Shown: positions 1-9,543 of the stretch, piece after piece
How positions within the stretch are numbered: the stretch's first letter is position 1
Layout of the letters: every line of letters begins with the position of its first letter
Assembly (NCBI RefSeq): GCF_900112845.1
Contig: NZ_FONG01000008.1
Location: 1-64,000, forward strand
Source of the DNA: Actinacidiphila alni
GTDB lineage: Bacteria > Actinomycetota > Actinomycetes > Streptomycetales > Streptomycetaceae
DNA: 64,000 bases
Direction of reading: 5' to 3'
Notes under the pieces: model-generated
Databases searched by the model: none
Told to the model about the DNA's origin: nothing
What the model saw: the letters and a program-made list of their open reading frames with translations, nothing else
Program-made: the position numbers and the translations under genes

Positions 1-122
1 GATTGCCCACGTGTTACTCACCCGTTCGCCACTAATCCCCACCGAAATGGTTCATCGTTCGACTTGCATGTGTTAAGCACGCCGCCAGCGTTCGTCCTGA
101 GCCAGGATCAAACTCTCCGTGA
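1..122 (-). rRNA. 16S rRNA, 5' end (partial)
   Basis: Read on the minus strand, this begins with the near-universal 16S start AGAGTTTGATCCTGGCTCAG and continues through the usual variable region into GGCGAACGGGTGAGTAACAC, all standard bacterial small-subunit sequence. The gene runs leftwards out of the window, so only about the first 120 nt are present. The exact mature 5' end near position 122 is estimated from the conserved start, because RNase processing cannot be read from sequence. Confidence 0.97.
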
Positions 123-563
123 ATGCTTACTCGCATCACAGGAAGAGCGGCACCACGAGGAGGAATAATCCCCGGGTGCACAGCGTCCTCGCTGTTGTGT
201 TACTTCAAAGGAACCTCGTCCCGATACAAACGAGACGGGGTATCAACATATCTGGCGTTGACTTTTGGCACGCTGTTGAGTTCTCAAGGAACGGAAGCTT
301 CCATCGGAACCGTTTCACCGGCCCCTCCGGGCTTTCCCTTCGTGTCTCCGACTTTAGCAGACATTCACCGGTCGGAATTACCACTCGCGTTTCGGGGACA
401 CGGATGCCCCACCTGAGATTTCTCTCGGCTTGGGCGGTGTGTGTCTTCGTCGCGCGAAGCGATAGGGATCGTACTGGTCGCCAGCGGACTCTGTCCAGCT
501 CGTGACAACCGTTCTAGCCTACCTCCCCGCCAACCCCGAGTCAACGCTTCGCTGGCAGTAATT
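123..563 (-). promoter_or_regulatory. rRNA operon leader and promoter region
   Basis: This 441-bp gap between the 16S 5' end and the first protein gene holds no convincing coding sequence. On the minus strand it contains TTGAGAACTCAACAGCGTGCC (287-267), a motif I know from actinobacterial rRNA leaders and associate with antitermination or processing. It also has at least two promoter-like elements. The better one is listed separately. A second -10-like TAAAGT lies at 356-351 with a poor -35 (TTCCGA, 377-372, spacer 15). The layout fits the multi-promoter leaders of Streptomyces rrn operons. Confidence 0.8.
516..544 (-). promoter_or_regulatory. Candidate distal rRNA promoter
   Basis: On the minus strand a -35 TTGACT (544-539) and a -10 TAGGCT (521-516) are separated by exactly 17 bp. 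This is a good match to promoters of the principal sigma factor (HrdB) in Streptomyces. It lies about 395 bp upstream of the 16S start, consistent with the first of several tandem rrn promoters. Confidence 0.65.
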
Positions 564-1178
564 TCAGGTGAAGGTGGACGGCGGGGTCTCCAGGTCCTCC
601 AGCTCGATACCGGGGGCCGCGAGGACCACGTCGCCGGCGATATGGATGTCGTACCGGTCGCCCGTCGCGAGGTCATCGACCCGGTAGTTATCCACAGGCA
701 GCGATCCGCTGTCCGTCGAGTGTGCTGTCCTGGTGATCAACGACCAGGACTGGTCGACGGACAGGGGCGCGAGCACGGGGGGCCGGAATGAGACGAGACG
801 GACGCGGGTGGCGGGACCGCCGGGTTCGAGGCGGAGCAGTCGCGCGGTGGCGATCAGGAACGCGGGCGAGGCACCGGTGAAGGCATGGGCCGCGGCGTTC
901 CCCTCCTGGGCGTGTTCGCCCGTGGGGTCGGTGCGGACCCAGGTGACGCCGTCGAGTGCCGCCGCGCGTACCTGCCAGGCGGACGCGTGGAGTTCGAGGC
1001 GGATGGGTCGGCCCAGTTGGTCGAGGGTGAGGTCGACGGAGCCAGCGTGATCGCCGCCGGGGGCGGTGGTCTGTGCCGTGTAGCGCCAGCCGGAGGGGCC
1101 GGTGGCGCAGTGGAAGTGTTCTGCACCGAGGGGGGTGTGGTCGTGTGTGTCGTGGAACGAGTAACGGCCGCGGGGCAT
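564..1178 (-). CDS. Hypothetical protein, 204 aa
   Basis: I do not recognise this family. The protein is soluble-looking, with no signal peptide or membrane segment, and is rich in His near the N-terminus (SFHDTHDHTPLGAEHFHC). Trp, Gly and Thr-rich beta-type sequence follows, such as GPSGWRYTA and TWVRTDPTGEHA. The composition suggests a beta-rich domain, possibly lipocalin-like or ligand-binding, but that is a guess. It lies downstream of ahcY on the same strand, separated by a hairpin, so it is probably transcribed separately. Its end is close to the rRNA promoter region. Start ATG at 1178 is the only reasonable one. Confidence 0.7.
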   Translation of the reverse strand: MPRGRYSFHDTHDHTPLGAEHFHCATGPSGWRYTAQTTAPGGDHAGSVDLTLDQLGRPIRLELHASAWQVRAAALDGVTWVRTDPTGEHAQEGNAAAHAFTGASPAFLIATARLLRLEPGGPATRVRLVSFRPPVLAPLSVDQSWSLITRTAHSTDSGSLPVDNYRVDDLATGDRYDIHIAGDVVLAAPGIELEDLETPPSTFT

Positions 1179-1216
1179 GGTGGGTCTCAGGTCTTTCGGT
1201 GCGCCGGTGACGGGCG

Positions 1217-1248
1217 AGGCCCCCGTCCCGGACGGGGAACGGGGGCCT
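1217..1248 (-). terminator. Hairpin terminator after ahcY
   Basis: The inverted repeat AGGCCCCCGT (1217-1226) / ACGGGGGCCT (1239-1248) has an additional CCC/GGG pairing inside. It lies 23 bp beyond the ahcY stop and just before the start of the next gene. There is no T-run, as is usual for Streptomyces terminators. Confidence 0.6.
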
Positions 1249-1271
1249 GCGCGCGGTGGTACAGCGGTGGG

Positions 1272-2723
<1,452 letters not shown>

Positions 2724-2959
2724 ATGAGGTGCTCCTCGGTGCTGCGGTCGAGGCGGACGTGGATACGGCGCGGCCACGGGGCGTGTGCGGGTGTGCCATG
2801 GAGCGGGCACACTCGTCCCCTTGCGGCAGCGCAATCCGTCGGAGGCCCTCTCTCCCTCGGCCGGGCATCACGAGATGACCCGCCCGACCGCCATCAGCAG
2901 CGACGTCTGGCTACGTCCAAGCTACACCGGTCGCGCGGTCCGCCCCAGTGCCCTTCCGG

Positions 2960-3919
2960 TCACCGGCCGCCGGGCGTCTGATCCGGGTCGGGGCCCGCGG
3001 CGGCGGCCTGCTCGCTGTAGATGTCGGGTTCCAGGTAGATGACCCGGGCGAAGGGTTCCGCGGCGCGGATGCGTTCCTCGGCGGCGTCGATGGCGCGGGC
3101 GACCTCGGTGGCGGTGTCGTCGTGCTGGACGGCGATCTTCGCGGCGACGAGGAGTTCTTCGGGGCCGAGGTGCAGGGTGCGCATGTGGATGATGCCGGTG
3201 ACGGTGTCGCCGTCCACGACGGCGGCGCGGATCCGTTCCAGGGACTCGGGGTTGGCGCCTTCGCCGATCAGCAGCGACTTGGTCTCGGCGGCGAGGACCA
3301 GGGCGATGGTGACCAGGAGGAGGCCGATGCAGAGGGTGCCGATGCCGTCCCAGACGCCGTCGTCGGTGGCGAGGGCGAGGCCGACGCCGGCCAGTGCGAG
3401 GGCGAGACCGATGAGGGCGCCGAAGTCCTCCAGCAGGACGACGGGGAGTTCGGGCGCCTTGGCGCGGCGGATGAACTCGGTCCAGGGCAGCTTGCCGCGG
3501 GTGTGGTTGGACTCCTTGACGGCGGTACGGAAGGAGGTGCCCTCGGCGATGATCGCGAAGACCAGGACGCCGACCGGCCAGTACCAGTGCTCGATCTCGT
3601 GCGGGTGGCGGATCTTCTCGTAGCCCTCGTAGAGGGCGAACATGCCGCCGAGCGAGAACAGAACGATGGAGACGAGGAAGGCGTAGACGTAGCGTTCCCT
3701 GCCGTAGCCGAACGGGTGCTCGTCATTGGCGGCGCGTTTGGCCTTCTTGCCGCCGATCAGCAGCAGCGCCTGGTTGCCGGAGTCGGCCACCGAGTGCACG
3801 CCTTCGGCGAGCATCGAGGACGAGCCGCTGAACGCGAAGGCCACGAACTTGGCTGCGGCGATGGCGAGGTTGGCGCTCAGCGCCGCGATGATCGCCCGGG
3901 TTCCGCCTGACGCGCTCAT
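2960..3919 (-). CDS. Cation diffusion facilitator family transporter
   Basis: This 319-aa integral membrane protein is predicted to export divalent metal such as Zn(II) by proton antiport. It has about six membrane segments, beginning with IIAALSANLAIAAAKFVAFAF. The metal-site motif AEGVHSVADSGNQ (HxxxD) lies in the second segment and a matching Asp in VLLEDFGALIGLALA in a later one. A cytoplasmic C-terminal domain follows from about residue 215. HPFGYGRERYVYAF after the second segment places it closer to the SLC30A9/ZnT9-like branch than to CzcD or FieF. It is 96 bp downstream of manA on the same strand and may be read through from it. Substrate is inferred from family only. Confidence 0.88.
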   Translation of the reverse strand: MSASGGTRAIIAALSANLAIAAAKFVAFAFSGSSSMLAEGVHSVADSGNQALLLIGGKKAKRAANDEHPFGYGRERYVYAFLVSIVLFSLGGMFALYEGYEKIRHPHEIEHWYWPVGVLVFAIIAEGTSFRTAVKESNHTRGKLPWTEFIRRAKAPELPVVLLEDFGALIGLALALAGVGLALATDDGVWDGIGTLCIGLLLVTIALVLAAETKSLLIGEGANPESLERIRAAVVDGDTVTGIIHMRTLHLGPEELLVAAKIAVQHDDTATEVARAIDAAEERIRAAEPFARVIYLEPDIYSEQAAAAGPDPDQTPGGR

Positions 3920-4015
3920 ACGTGCTGGAGTCCCTTCCGTCGGCCCGGGGCCTGTGCCGTGTCGTACCGGGCGCTGCGGACGGACATTCTTGCAGCACGC
4001 CCGGGATCCGGTGCG

Positions 4016-5215
4016 TCAGGCCGCCACGGTGGCGCGGAAGACGGTGCCTTCGCCGGTCAGCGTGGTGCGTTCGCCCGCCGGGACGTACGCGGACTCGCCG
4101 CGTTCCAGGGTGAGCGTGTCACCGTCGTCGGCGCGCAGTTCGGCCCGGCCCGCGGTGCACAGCAGGATCTGCGGGGTGCGGGGGTCGAGGGCGCGGGCGG
4201 TCGCGTCGGGGGCCAGGACGTAGCGGGAGAGGCGGAATTCGTCGATGGGTGCGGCGTACAGCTCCTCGCCGTCCGATCCGGCCTCGGGGCGCAGCACGCC
4301 GGGGTCGCCGGATTCGAAGCGGACGATGCGCAGCAGTTCGGGGACGTCGATGTGTTTGGGGGTGAGGCCGCAGCGCAGCACATTGTCGGAGTTGGCCATG
4401 ATCTCGACACCGAGGCCGTCGAGGTAGGCGTGCGGGACGCCGGCGCCGAGGTAGAGGGCCTCGCCGGGCTGCAGGCGTACGTAGTTGAGCAGCATCGCGG
4501 CGATGATGCCGCGGTCGCCGGGGAAGCTGTGGGCGGCCTTGGCGTAGGCGGCGTAGTCGGCGGCGTACGGGCTGTCGGTGGCGGCGAGGCGGGCGGCGGC
4601 CTCCGACGCGGCGGTGACGGTCGCGGCGGTCGCCTCGGGCTCGGCGCTGAGGACGGCGGCGAGCACTTCGCGCAGCGCCTTGTCCTCGGGGTGGGCGCGC
4701 AGGATGTCGGCGTAGGGCGCGAGGGCGCCGACGCCGAGGCCGTCGATCAGGTCGGCGGCGTCGGCGGGCCGGCGGAAGCCGCACAGGCCGTCGAACGGGG
4801 AGAGCGCCACCAGCATCTCGGGCTTGTGGTTGGCGTCCTTGTAATTGCGCGCCGGGTCGTCGATCGGGATGCCGCGGGCCTCTTCGTCGGCGAATCCGGC
4901 CTTGGCCTGGGCGAGGTCGGGGTGGACCTGCACGGACAGCGGGGCGCCGGCGGCGAGCACCTTGAGCAGGAAGGGCAGTCGGGGGCCGAACCGCTTGACG
5001 GCGGCCTCGCCGAGTTCCGCGGCGGGGTCGGCGTCGATCACCGCGTCGAGCGCGACGGGGCCCTGGCCGCGGTCGATCCGGGAGGGCGCGCCGGGGTGGG
5101 CGCCCATCCACAGTTCGGCCTGGGGTTCGCCGGTCGGCGCCGTGCCGAGCAGTTCGGGGATGGCGGTGGTGGATCCCCAGGCGTAGGGGCGGATCGTGTT
5201 GGTGAGGCGGTTCAT
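4016..5215 (-). CDS. manA: Mannose-6-phosphate isomerase, class I
   Basis: This enzyme interconverts fructose-6-phosphate and mannose-6-phosphate, the entry step to GDP-mannose for glycolipids, glycoproteins and cell-wall polymers. The 399-aa cupin protein begins RLTNTIRPYAWGS, as class I enzymes do. It carries the zinc-site segment LSVQVHPD and the downstream NHKPEMLVAL. GEALYLGAGVPHAYLDG supplies the later His. The start ATG 5215 lies only 4 bp after the stop of the SIS-domain gene, which implies translational coupling. With manB and manC in the same window, the full fructose-6-P to GDP-mannose route is present. Confidence 0.96.
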   Translation of the reverse strand: MNRLTNTIRPYAWGSTTAIPELLGTAPTGEPQAELWMGAHPGAPSRIDRGQGPVALDAVIDADPAAELGEAAVKRFGPRLPFLLKVLAAGAPLSVQVHPDLAQAKAGFADEEARGIPIDDPARNYKDANHKPEMLVALSPFDGLCGFRRPADAADLIDGLGVGALAPYADILRAHPEDKALREVLAAVLSAEPEATAATVTAASEAAARLAATDSPYAADYAAYAKAAHSFPGDRGIIAAMLLNYVRLQPGEALYLGAGVPHAYLDGLGVEIMANSDNVLRCGLTPKHIDVPELLRIVRFESGDPGVLRPEAGSDGEELYAAPIDEFRLSRYVLAPDATARALDPRTPQILLCTAGRAELRADDGDTLTLERGESAYVPAGERTTLTGEGTVFRATVAA

Positions 5216-5219
5216 GCGG

Positions 5220-6356
5220 TCATGCTCTCTCAGCCGAGGCGACGGTCAGGTAGACGGAGGCGAAATCCGCGAGGGCGATCAGTTCGGCGGCGGTGTCGAG
5301 CGGGCTGCCGGTGGCCGCGGCGATCTCGCTGAGCGGGGTGTCGTGGGCGTATGCCTGTTCGCGGGCCGCGGGGGTCGCGGGTCCGGGCCGGTCGGCGTCC
5401 TCCTGGAGGAGCACGATGCGCAGCCGCAGATTCTCGGGTTCTTCGACGCGGTCGCGGAAGAAGTCCTCGGGGTCGGCGGCCAGGGCGGACGCGCTGGCCT
5501 GGAGGGGCCCGTGCGCGGTGAGCGCGGCGGGCAGTTCCGCGGTGAGCGCGGGCAGTCCCGCGCGGATGCCGAGGACGGTCGCGAAACGGCGGGCGGCGCT
5601 CGCGGAGATCCGGCCGTGGCTCCACAACAGCGGGAGGGCGTCGGCCAGTTCGGCCGCGAGGGTCTTGGCCGGGTTGGTGTACGTGGCGATCGCGGGGCCG
5701 CAGCGGGCGGCGACCTCGTCCAGCCGGTCGGCGACGCCGTGCAGCGCCTCGGTGGGGGCGGCGAACAGGCCGATGCGGTCGGCGAGGGCGAGCAGCGGGG
5801 TGAGCAGCGCCCAGAAGGCGCCGGCGTCGTTGGCGGGGTCCTCGTCGGCCGGGTCGGCGCCGTTGCCGAAGGGCGCGGCGAAGGGCAGGGCCATGCCGCG
5901 TACCTGTTCGACGGCTTCGGCGAGCGGTGCCTTGGCCGGGGTGACGGCGGCGGCGGTGCAGCCGCGGCGGTAGGCCTGTTCGACGAGGTCGGTCAGGCCC
6001 TGTTCGCTGCCCTGCGGGGTGATCAGGAGGAGCAGGTCGAGCGGTCCTGCCCAGCCGGGCAGCGTCCACTGGGACTGCTGCGGGGTGGGGCCGGTGGGCG
6101 GCAGCACCTCGACGGGGCAGCTCTGGGAGCCAAGGGCGACCAGCAGGTCGGCGACCGCGGCGGCGTCGGGGCCGCTGGCTGCCAGCAGGACCGTCCGGGG
6201 GCGGCCGTCGGGGCGCAGCGCGGTGACCCCGGCCTCCTCGGCCAGGCGCACGGCGGTGCGGACCCGGGCTCCGGCGGCGGCGACGCGCAGCAGCAGTCCG
6301 CGGCCGTCCGCGCGGGCCAGCGCTTCCGGGTCCTCGAGCAGCGACTCGTCGAACAA
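5220..6356 (-). CDS. SIS-domain protein, phosphosugar isomerase-like
   Basis: This 378-aa cytosolic protein lies between manA and a Trm112-like gene. It looks like the actinobacterial relatives of bifunctional phosphoglucose/phosphomannose isomerases. An N-terminal SIS-like sugar-phosphate fold is suggested by TVLLAASGPDAAAVADLLVALGS and LLLLITPQGSEQGLTDLVEQAYRRG. The C-terminal half resembles the bact-PGI_C domain (WSHGRISASAARRFATVLGIRAG). I chose TTG 6356 (reading FDESLLEDPEALARAD) because GGGAGG precedes it at ideal spacing. The longer in-frame extension overlaps the neighbouring gene and looks non-coding. Function is inferred as a sugar-phosphate-binding isomerase or regulator of mannose supply. 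Catalytic residues could not be verified by eye. Confidence 0.8.
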   Translation of the reverse strand: MFDESLLEDPEALARADGRGLLLRVAAAGARVRTAVRLAEEAGVTALRPDGRPRTVLLAASGPDAAAVADLLVALGSQSCPVEVLPPTGPTPQQSQWTLPGWAGPLDLLLLITPQGSEQGLTDLVEQAYRRGCTAAAVTPAKAPLAEAVEQVRGMALPFAAPFGNGADPADEDPANDAGAFWALLTPLLALADRIGLFAAPTEALHGVADRLDEVAARCGPAIATYTNPAKTLAAELADALPLLWSHGRISASAARRFATVLGIRAGLPALTAELPAALTAHGPLQASASALAADPEDFFRDRVEEPENLRLRIVLLQEDADRPGPATPAAREQAYAHDTPLSEIAAATGSPLDTAAELIALADFASVYLTVASAERA

Positions 6357-6414
6357 CGCGACCTCCCGGTCGGGTGTGGCGGGGCCTGTCCCGGTGGGGC
6401 GGGCCGGTGGCTGG

Positions 6415-6594
6415 TCAGCGGGGGCGGCGGGCCTCGTCGACGAGGAGGACGGGGATCTCGTCGCGTACGGGGTATGCCAGGCCGCAGGTCTCGGAGGTGC
6501 AGACCAGCTCGCTCGCGTCGGCGTCCTCACGCAGCGGGGCGTGGCAGGCCGGGCAGGCGAGGATCTCCAGGAGGCTGGGTTCGACGAGCGGCAT
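6415..6594 (-). CDS. Trm112-like zinc-ribbon protein, 59 aa
   Basis: This small protein starts MPLVEPSLLEILACPACHAP and ends near DEIPVLLVDEARRPR. Cysteines 14, 17, 32 and 37 form a CxxC...CxxxxC zinc ribbon, and the AYPVRDEIPVLL ending is typical of the Trm112/YcaR (UPF0434) family. Eukaryotic Trm112 activates methyltransferases, while the bacterial role is unsettled. It sits 58 bp upstream of the SIS gene on the same strand and 245 bp downstream of manB, so it belongs to the mannose cluster. It is easily missed because of its size. The start has a GGAGG-type site just upstream. Confidence 0.88.
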   Translation of the reverse strand: MPLVEPSLLEILACPACHAPLREDADASELVCTSETCGLAYPVRDEIPVLLVDEARRPR

Positions 6595-6839
6595 GGCGGG
6601 CTCCTCCGTGCTGAATGCTGCCTGGGTGGTGCGGGCTGCGGGGTGCCGCCGCGCGCGGTACTGCGGTCGGGCCGGTGGTCGGCCCCGTGCCGCGGGCGGT
6701 ACGGACCGGGGCGGGTCCGACGGCTCCCGCCGCGTATGACCTCAGCCTATCGCCGTGCGGCACACGGCGAGCGCGGCCTGTGGACAACCCCGGTCGCCCC
6801 GGCTGCCCCGGCCGCACCGGCAATTCCGCGGCCGCGGTC

Positions 6840-8198
6840 TCACGCCCGGACGATCGCCAGCACCCGGTCCCGGATCCGGGCGACACCCGCCGCGTCCCGC
6901 GCCTCGACGTTCAGCCGCAGCAGCGGCTCGGTGTTGGAGGCGCGCAGGTTGAACCACCAGTCGGCGGCGGTGACGGTGAGGCCGTCCAGTTCGTCGAAGG
7001 TGACGCCTTCCTGCCCGGTGAAGGCGGCCCGGACGGCGGCCGTGCTGGCGGCCTGGTCGGCGACGGTGCTGTTGATCTCGCCGGATGCCGCGTAACGGTC
7101 GTAGGCGCCGACGAGGGCCGACAGCGGCCCGTCCTGGCCGCCGAGGGCGGCGAGCAGGTGGAGGGCGGCGAGCATGCCGGTGTCGGCGTTCCAGAAGTCG
7201 CGGAAGTAGTAGTGCGCGGAGTGCTCGCCGCCGAAGACCGCGCCGGATTCGGCCATCTCCTGCTTGATGAAGGAGTGCCCGACCCGGGTCCGTACCGGGA
7301 CGCCGCCGTGTTCCCTGACGACCTCGGGCACCGACCAGGAGGTGATCAGATTGTGGATGATCGTGGCACCGGGGTGCTTGGCCAGCTCCCGGGCGGCGAC
7401 CAGTGCGGTCACCGCGGACGGCGACACGGGTTCGCCGTGCTCGTCGACGGCGAAGCAGCGGTCGGCGTCGCCGTCGAAGGCGAGGCCGATGTCGGCGCCG
7501 GTCTCGCGGACGCGCGCCTGGAGGTCGACCAGATTCTTCGGGTCGAGCGGATTGGCCTCGTGGTTGGGGAAGGTGCCGTCCAGTTCGAAGTACATCGGCA
7601 CGAGGTCGACGGGCAGGCCGGCCAGGACGGTGGGCACGGTGTGGCCGCCCATGCCGTTGCCGGCGTCCACGACGACCTTCAGCGGCCGGATGTCCGACAG
7701 GTCGACGAGCGAGCGCAGGTGCGCCGCGTAGGCGTCGAGGACGTCGCGCCGCACCAGGGTGCCGGTTTCCGCCGCGCCGGCGGGGACGCCGGTCTCCGAC
7801 CACTTCTCGGCGAGCGCGCGGATGTCGGCGAGGCCGGTGTCCTGGCCGATCGGGGCGGCGCCCGCGCGGCACATCTTGATGCCGTTGTAGCGCGCCGGGT
7901 TGTGGCTGGCGGTGAACATGGCGCCGGGCAGCTCCAGGTGGCCGCTGGCGAAGTACAGCTCGTCGGTGGAGCACAGGCCGATCTCGGTGACGTCCGCGCC
8001 CCGGGAGGCGGCGCCGCGCGCGAAGGCGGCGGACAGGCCGGGCGAGGAGGGCCGCATGTCGTGTCCGACGACGATCGCGGTGGCGTCGGTGACCGTGGCG
8101 AAGGCGGCGCCGAAGATCTCGGCGAGCGGCTCGTCCCACTGGTCGGGTACGACTCCGCGTACGTCGTAGGCCTTGACGAGCTGCAACAAATCGGCCAC
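6840..8198 (-). CDS. manB: Phosphomannomutase / phosphoglucomutase
   Basis: This enzyme converts mannose-6-phosphate to mannose-1-phosphate, the second step towards GDP-mannose. The 452-aa protein has the four-domain hexose phosphate mutase layout. VKAYDVRGVVPDQW is at the N-terminus, the phosphoserine loop is TASHNPARYNGIK, and the magnesium loop is DGDADRCF. The sugar-binding motif is GGEHSAHYYFRDF, and the C-terminal phosphate-binding domain includes RASNTEPLLRLNVEAR. The start is GTG 8198, preceded by AGAGGTG. Upstream in-frame sequence overlaps the DUF3499 gene. Its homologue in the mycobacterial whiB2 region is ManB, as I recall. Confidence 0.96.
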   Translation of the reverse strand: MADLLQLVKAYDVRGVVPDQWDEPLAEIFGAAFATVTDATAIVVGHDMRPSSPGLSAAFARGAASRGADVTEIGLCSTDELYFASGHLELPGAMFTASHNPARYNGIKMCRAGAAPIGQDTGLADIRALAEKWSETGVPAGAAETGTLVRRDVLDAYAAHLRSLVDLSDIRPLKVVVDAGNGMGGHTVPTVLAGLPVDLVPMYFELDGTFPNHEANPLDPKNLVDLQARVRETGADIGLAFDGDADRCFAVDEHGEPVSPSAVTALVAARELAKHPGATIIHNLITSWSVPEVVREHGGVPVRTRVGHSFIKQEMAESGAVFGGEHSAHYYFRDFWNADTGMLAALHLLAALGGQDGPLSALVGAYDRYAASGEINSTVADQAASTAAVRAAFTGQEGVTFDELDGLTVTAADWWFNLRASNTEPLLRLNVEARDAAGVARIRDRVLAIVRA

Positions 8199-8347
8199 TG
8201 CACACCTCTGGTGACGTCTGGTGAAGGGTCGGACGGCGCCGGAGGCCGGCGCGGTGGAATTTCCACCACAACCTACCCCGATGGGGTGAGCGGAGGTTTT
8301 CACGCGGCCGGGACGGCGCGCGGGGTGCGGAGCGGTCTTGCGCGCGC

Positions 8348-8791
8348 CTACTGCTCGGGCGAGCGGAGCACCCGCAGGTGGCCGCGGCGGGCGACTTCGA
8401 GCGGATCGATGTCGCGGGCTCCGGGACCCTGCTGCTGGTGGTCCTGGGGGCGGGCGGCCTCGCGCACCGCGTTGGCGAGCGCTTCGAGGTCGTCGCCGCT
8501 GGGCCGTACCGGGCCGGTGTCCGTCGCGAGGCGGACGACTTCCCAGCCGCGGGGTGCGGTCAGCCGCTCGGAGTGCTCGGAGCACAGGTCGTAGCAGTGC
8601 GGCTCTGCGTAGGTGGCGAGCGGTCCGAGGACGGCGGTGGAGTCCGCGTAGACGTACGTCAGTGTCGCGACGGCGGGACGGCCGCATGCGGTGCGCGAAC
8701 AGCGACGTACAAGGCTCACGACGTTGGACGGTACCGCACTCTTGAGCGGGCCGCGACGACTCTCCGCCGGGTCACCCGGTCGTGTCGTCAT
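8348..8791 (-). CDS. DUF3499 family protein
   Basis: This small protein of unknown function is conserved in actinobacteria beside manB. The conserved core is SLVRRCSRTACGRPAVATLTYVYADSTAVLGPL, followed by PHCYDLCSEHSERLTAPRGWEVVRL. The Cys pairs (CSRTAC, CYDLC) suggest a small zinc-binding fold. The C-terminus is charged. The start is uncertain. ATG 8791 (147 aa) keeps the family-like SRRGPLKSAVPSNVV stretch, whereas GTG 8719 would give a 123-aa protein, and neither has a strong ribosome site. It lies 149 bp upstream of manB and is divergent from the metallopeptidase gene. Confidence 0.82.
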   Translation of the reverse strand: MTTRPGDPAESRRGPLKSAVPSNVVSLVRRCSRTACGRPAVATLTYVYADSTAVLGPLATYAEPHCYDLCSEHSERLTAPRGWEVVRLATDTGPVRPSGDDLEALANAVREAARPQDHQQQGPGARDIDPLEVARRGHLRVLRSPEQ

Positions 8792-9007
8792 GTGCCGATG
8801 GGATCGCACCTGGTCGGGCCCGCGGCGCTGACCTGCGTGGACCGAGTCGGCATAAGGCGTGGGCCGCGGCGGTACGAAAGAAGTACGGCGGAAGGTGACG
8901 CCCGCGACAGTCGCTCCCTGGCGCATATGCGTCTGATCTATGGCCAGATGCTGACTGCGTGGTGTCCACCATGTGCGCACTCACGGGGAGGACTAGGCTC
9001 GTCGCTG

Positions 9008-9451
9008 ATGGAAAGCTCGGCACCTCCCCCTTCGACCCCCCGTCCGCGTCACCGCGACCGCCACGGGCGCGGTATGCGCGGGCCCATCGCGCCCCCGCAG
9101 GTGCCGCTCGCGGTCAGCCGCGCCGACGCCTTCGACGACCTGGTGCGTGATGCCGCCGACCGGCTGGAGCGGCGCTGGCCGCAGCTCTCGGACGTCGAAT
9201 TCGCCGTCCAGGAGGTGCCCTGGCCGCAGGACACGGCCGCGACGGACGACGACGCGGTGCCGCTGGGCAAGCTGATCGGCGCCGCCAAGGACCGGCCGAG
9301 CCGCATCGTGGTCTACCGGCGGCCGGTGGAGATCCGCGCCAAGAGCCGCGACGAACGGGCACTGCTGGTGCACGAGATCGTCGTGGAGCAGGTCGCGGAA
9401 CTGCTCGGCCTGTCCCCGGAGAACGTCGACCCGAAATACGGCGAGGACTGA
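9008..9451 (+). CDS. Metallopeptidase-like (zincin-1 family) protein
   Basis: This 147-aa protein is related to the small zincin-like metallopeptidase family found next to whiB-region genes. The conserved part runs from VSRADAFDDLVRDAADRLERRWPQL to LSPENVDPKYGED. Family members elsewhere carry HExxH followed by H. Here the segment reads LLVHEIVVEQVAELLG, so the first His-Glu is kept but the second His is absent, and activity is doubtful. A TAGGCT -10-like box at 8993-8998 ends 9 bp before the ATG, so the mRNA may be leaderless. The gene is divergent from DUF3499. Confidence 0.8.
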   Translation: MESSAPPPSTPRPRHRDRHGRGMRGPIAPPQVPLAVSRADAFDDLVRDAADRLERRWPQLSDVEFAVQEVPWPQDTAATDDDAVPLGKLIGAAKDRPSRIVVYRRPVEIRAKSRDERALLVHEIVVEQVAELLGLSPENVDPKYGED

Positions 9452-9543
9452 TCCGCCACCCGTTCTGAACACGCTCGAAACGGGTGGCGGACAGTGTGCG
9501 GGACGCAGCCCTGCGGCGCGGGCGCCCGGTGGTTGGCCCGCGA

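Noticed and set aside
2724..2959. Possible SAH riboswitch upstream of ahcY
   Set aside because: The conserved core pattern and pseudoknot could not be recognised; only GC-rich sequence and a normal ribosome site are seen.
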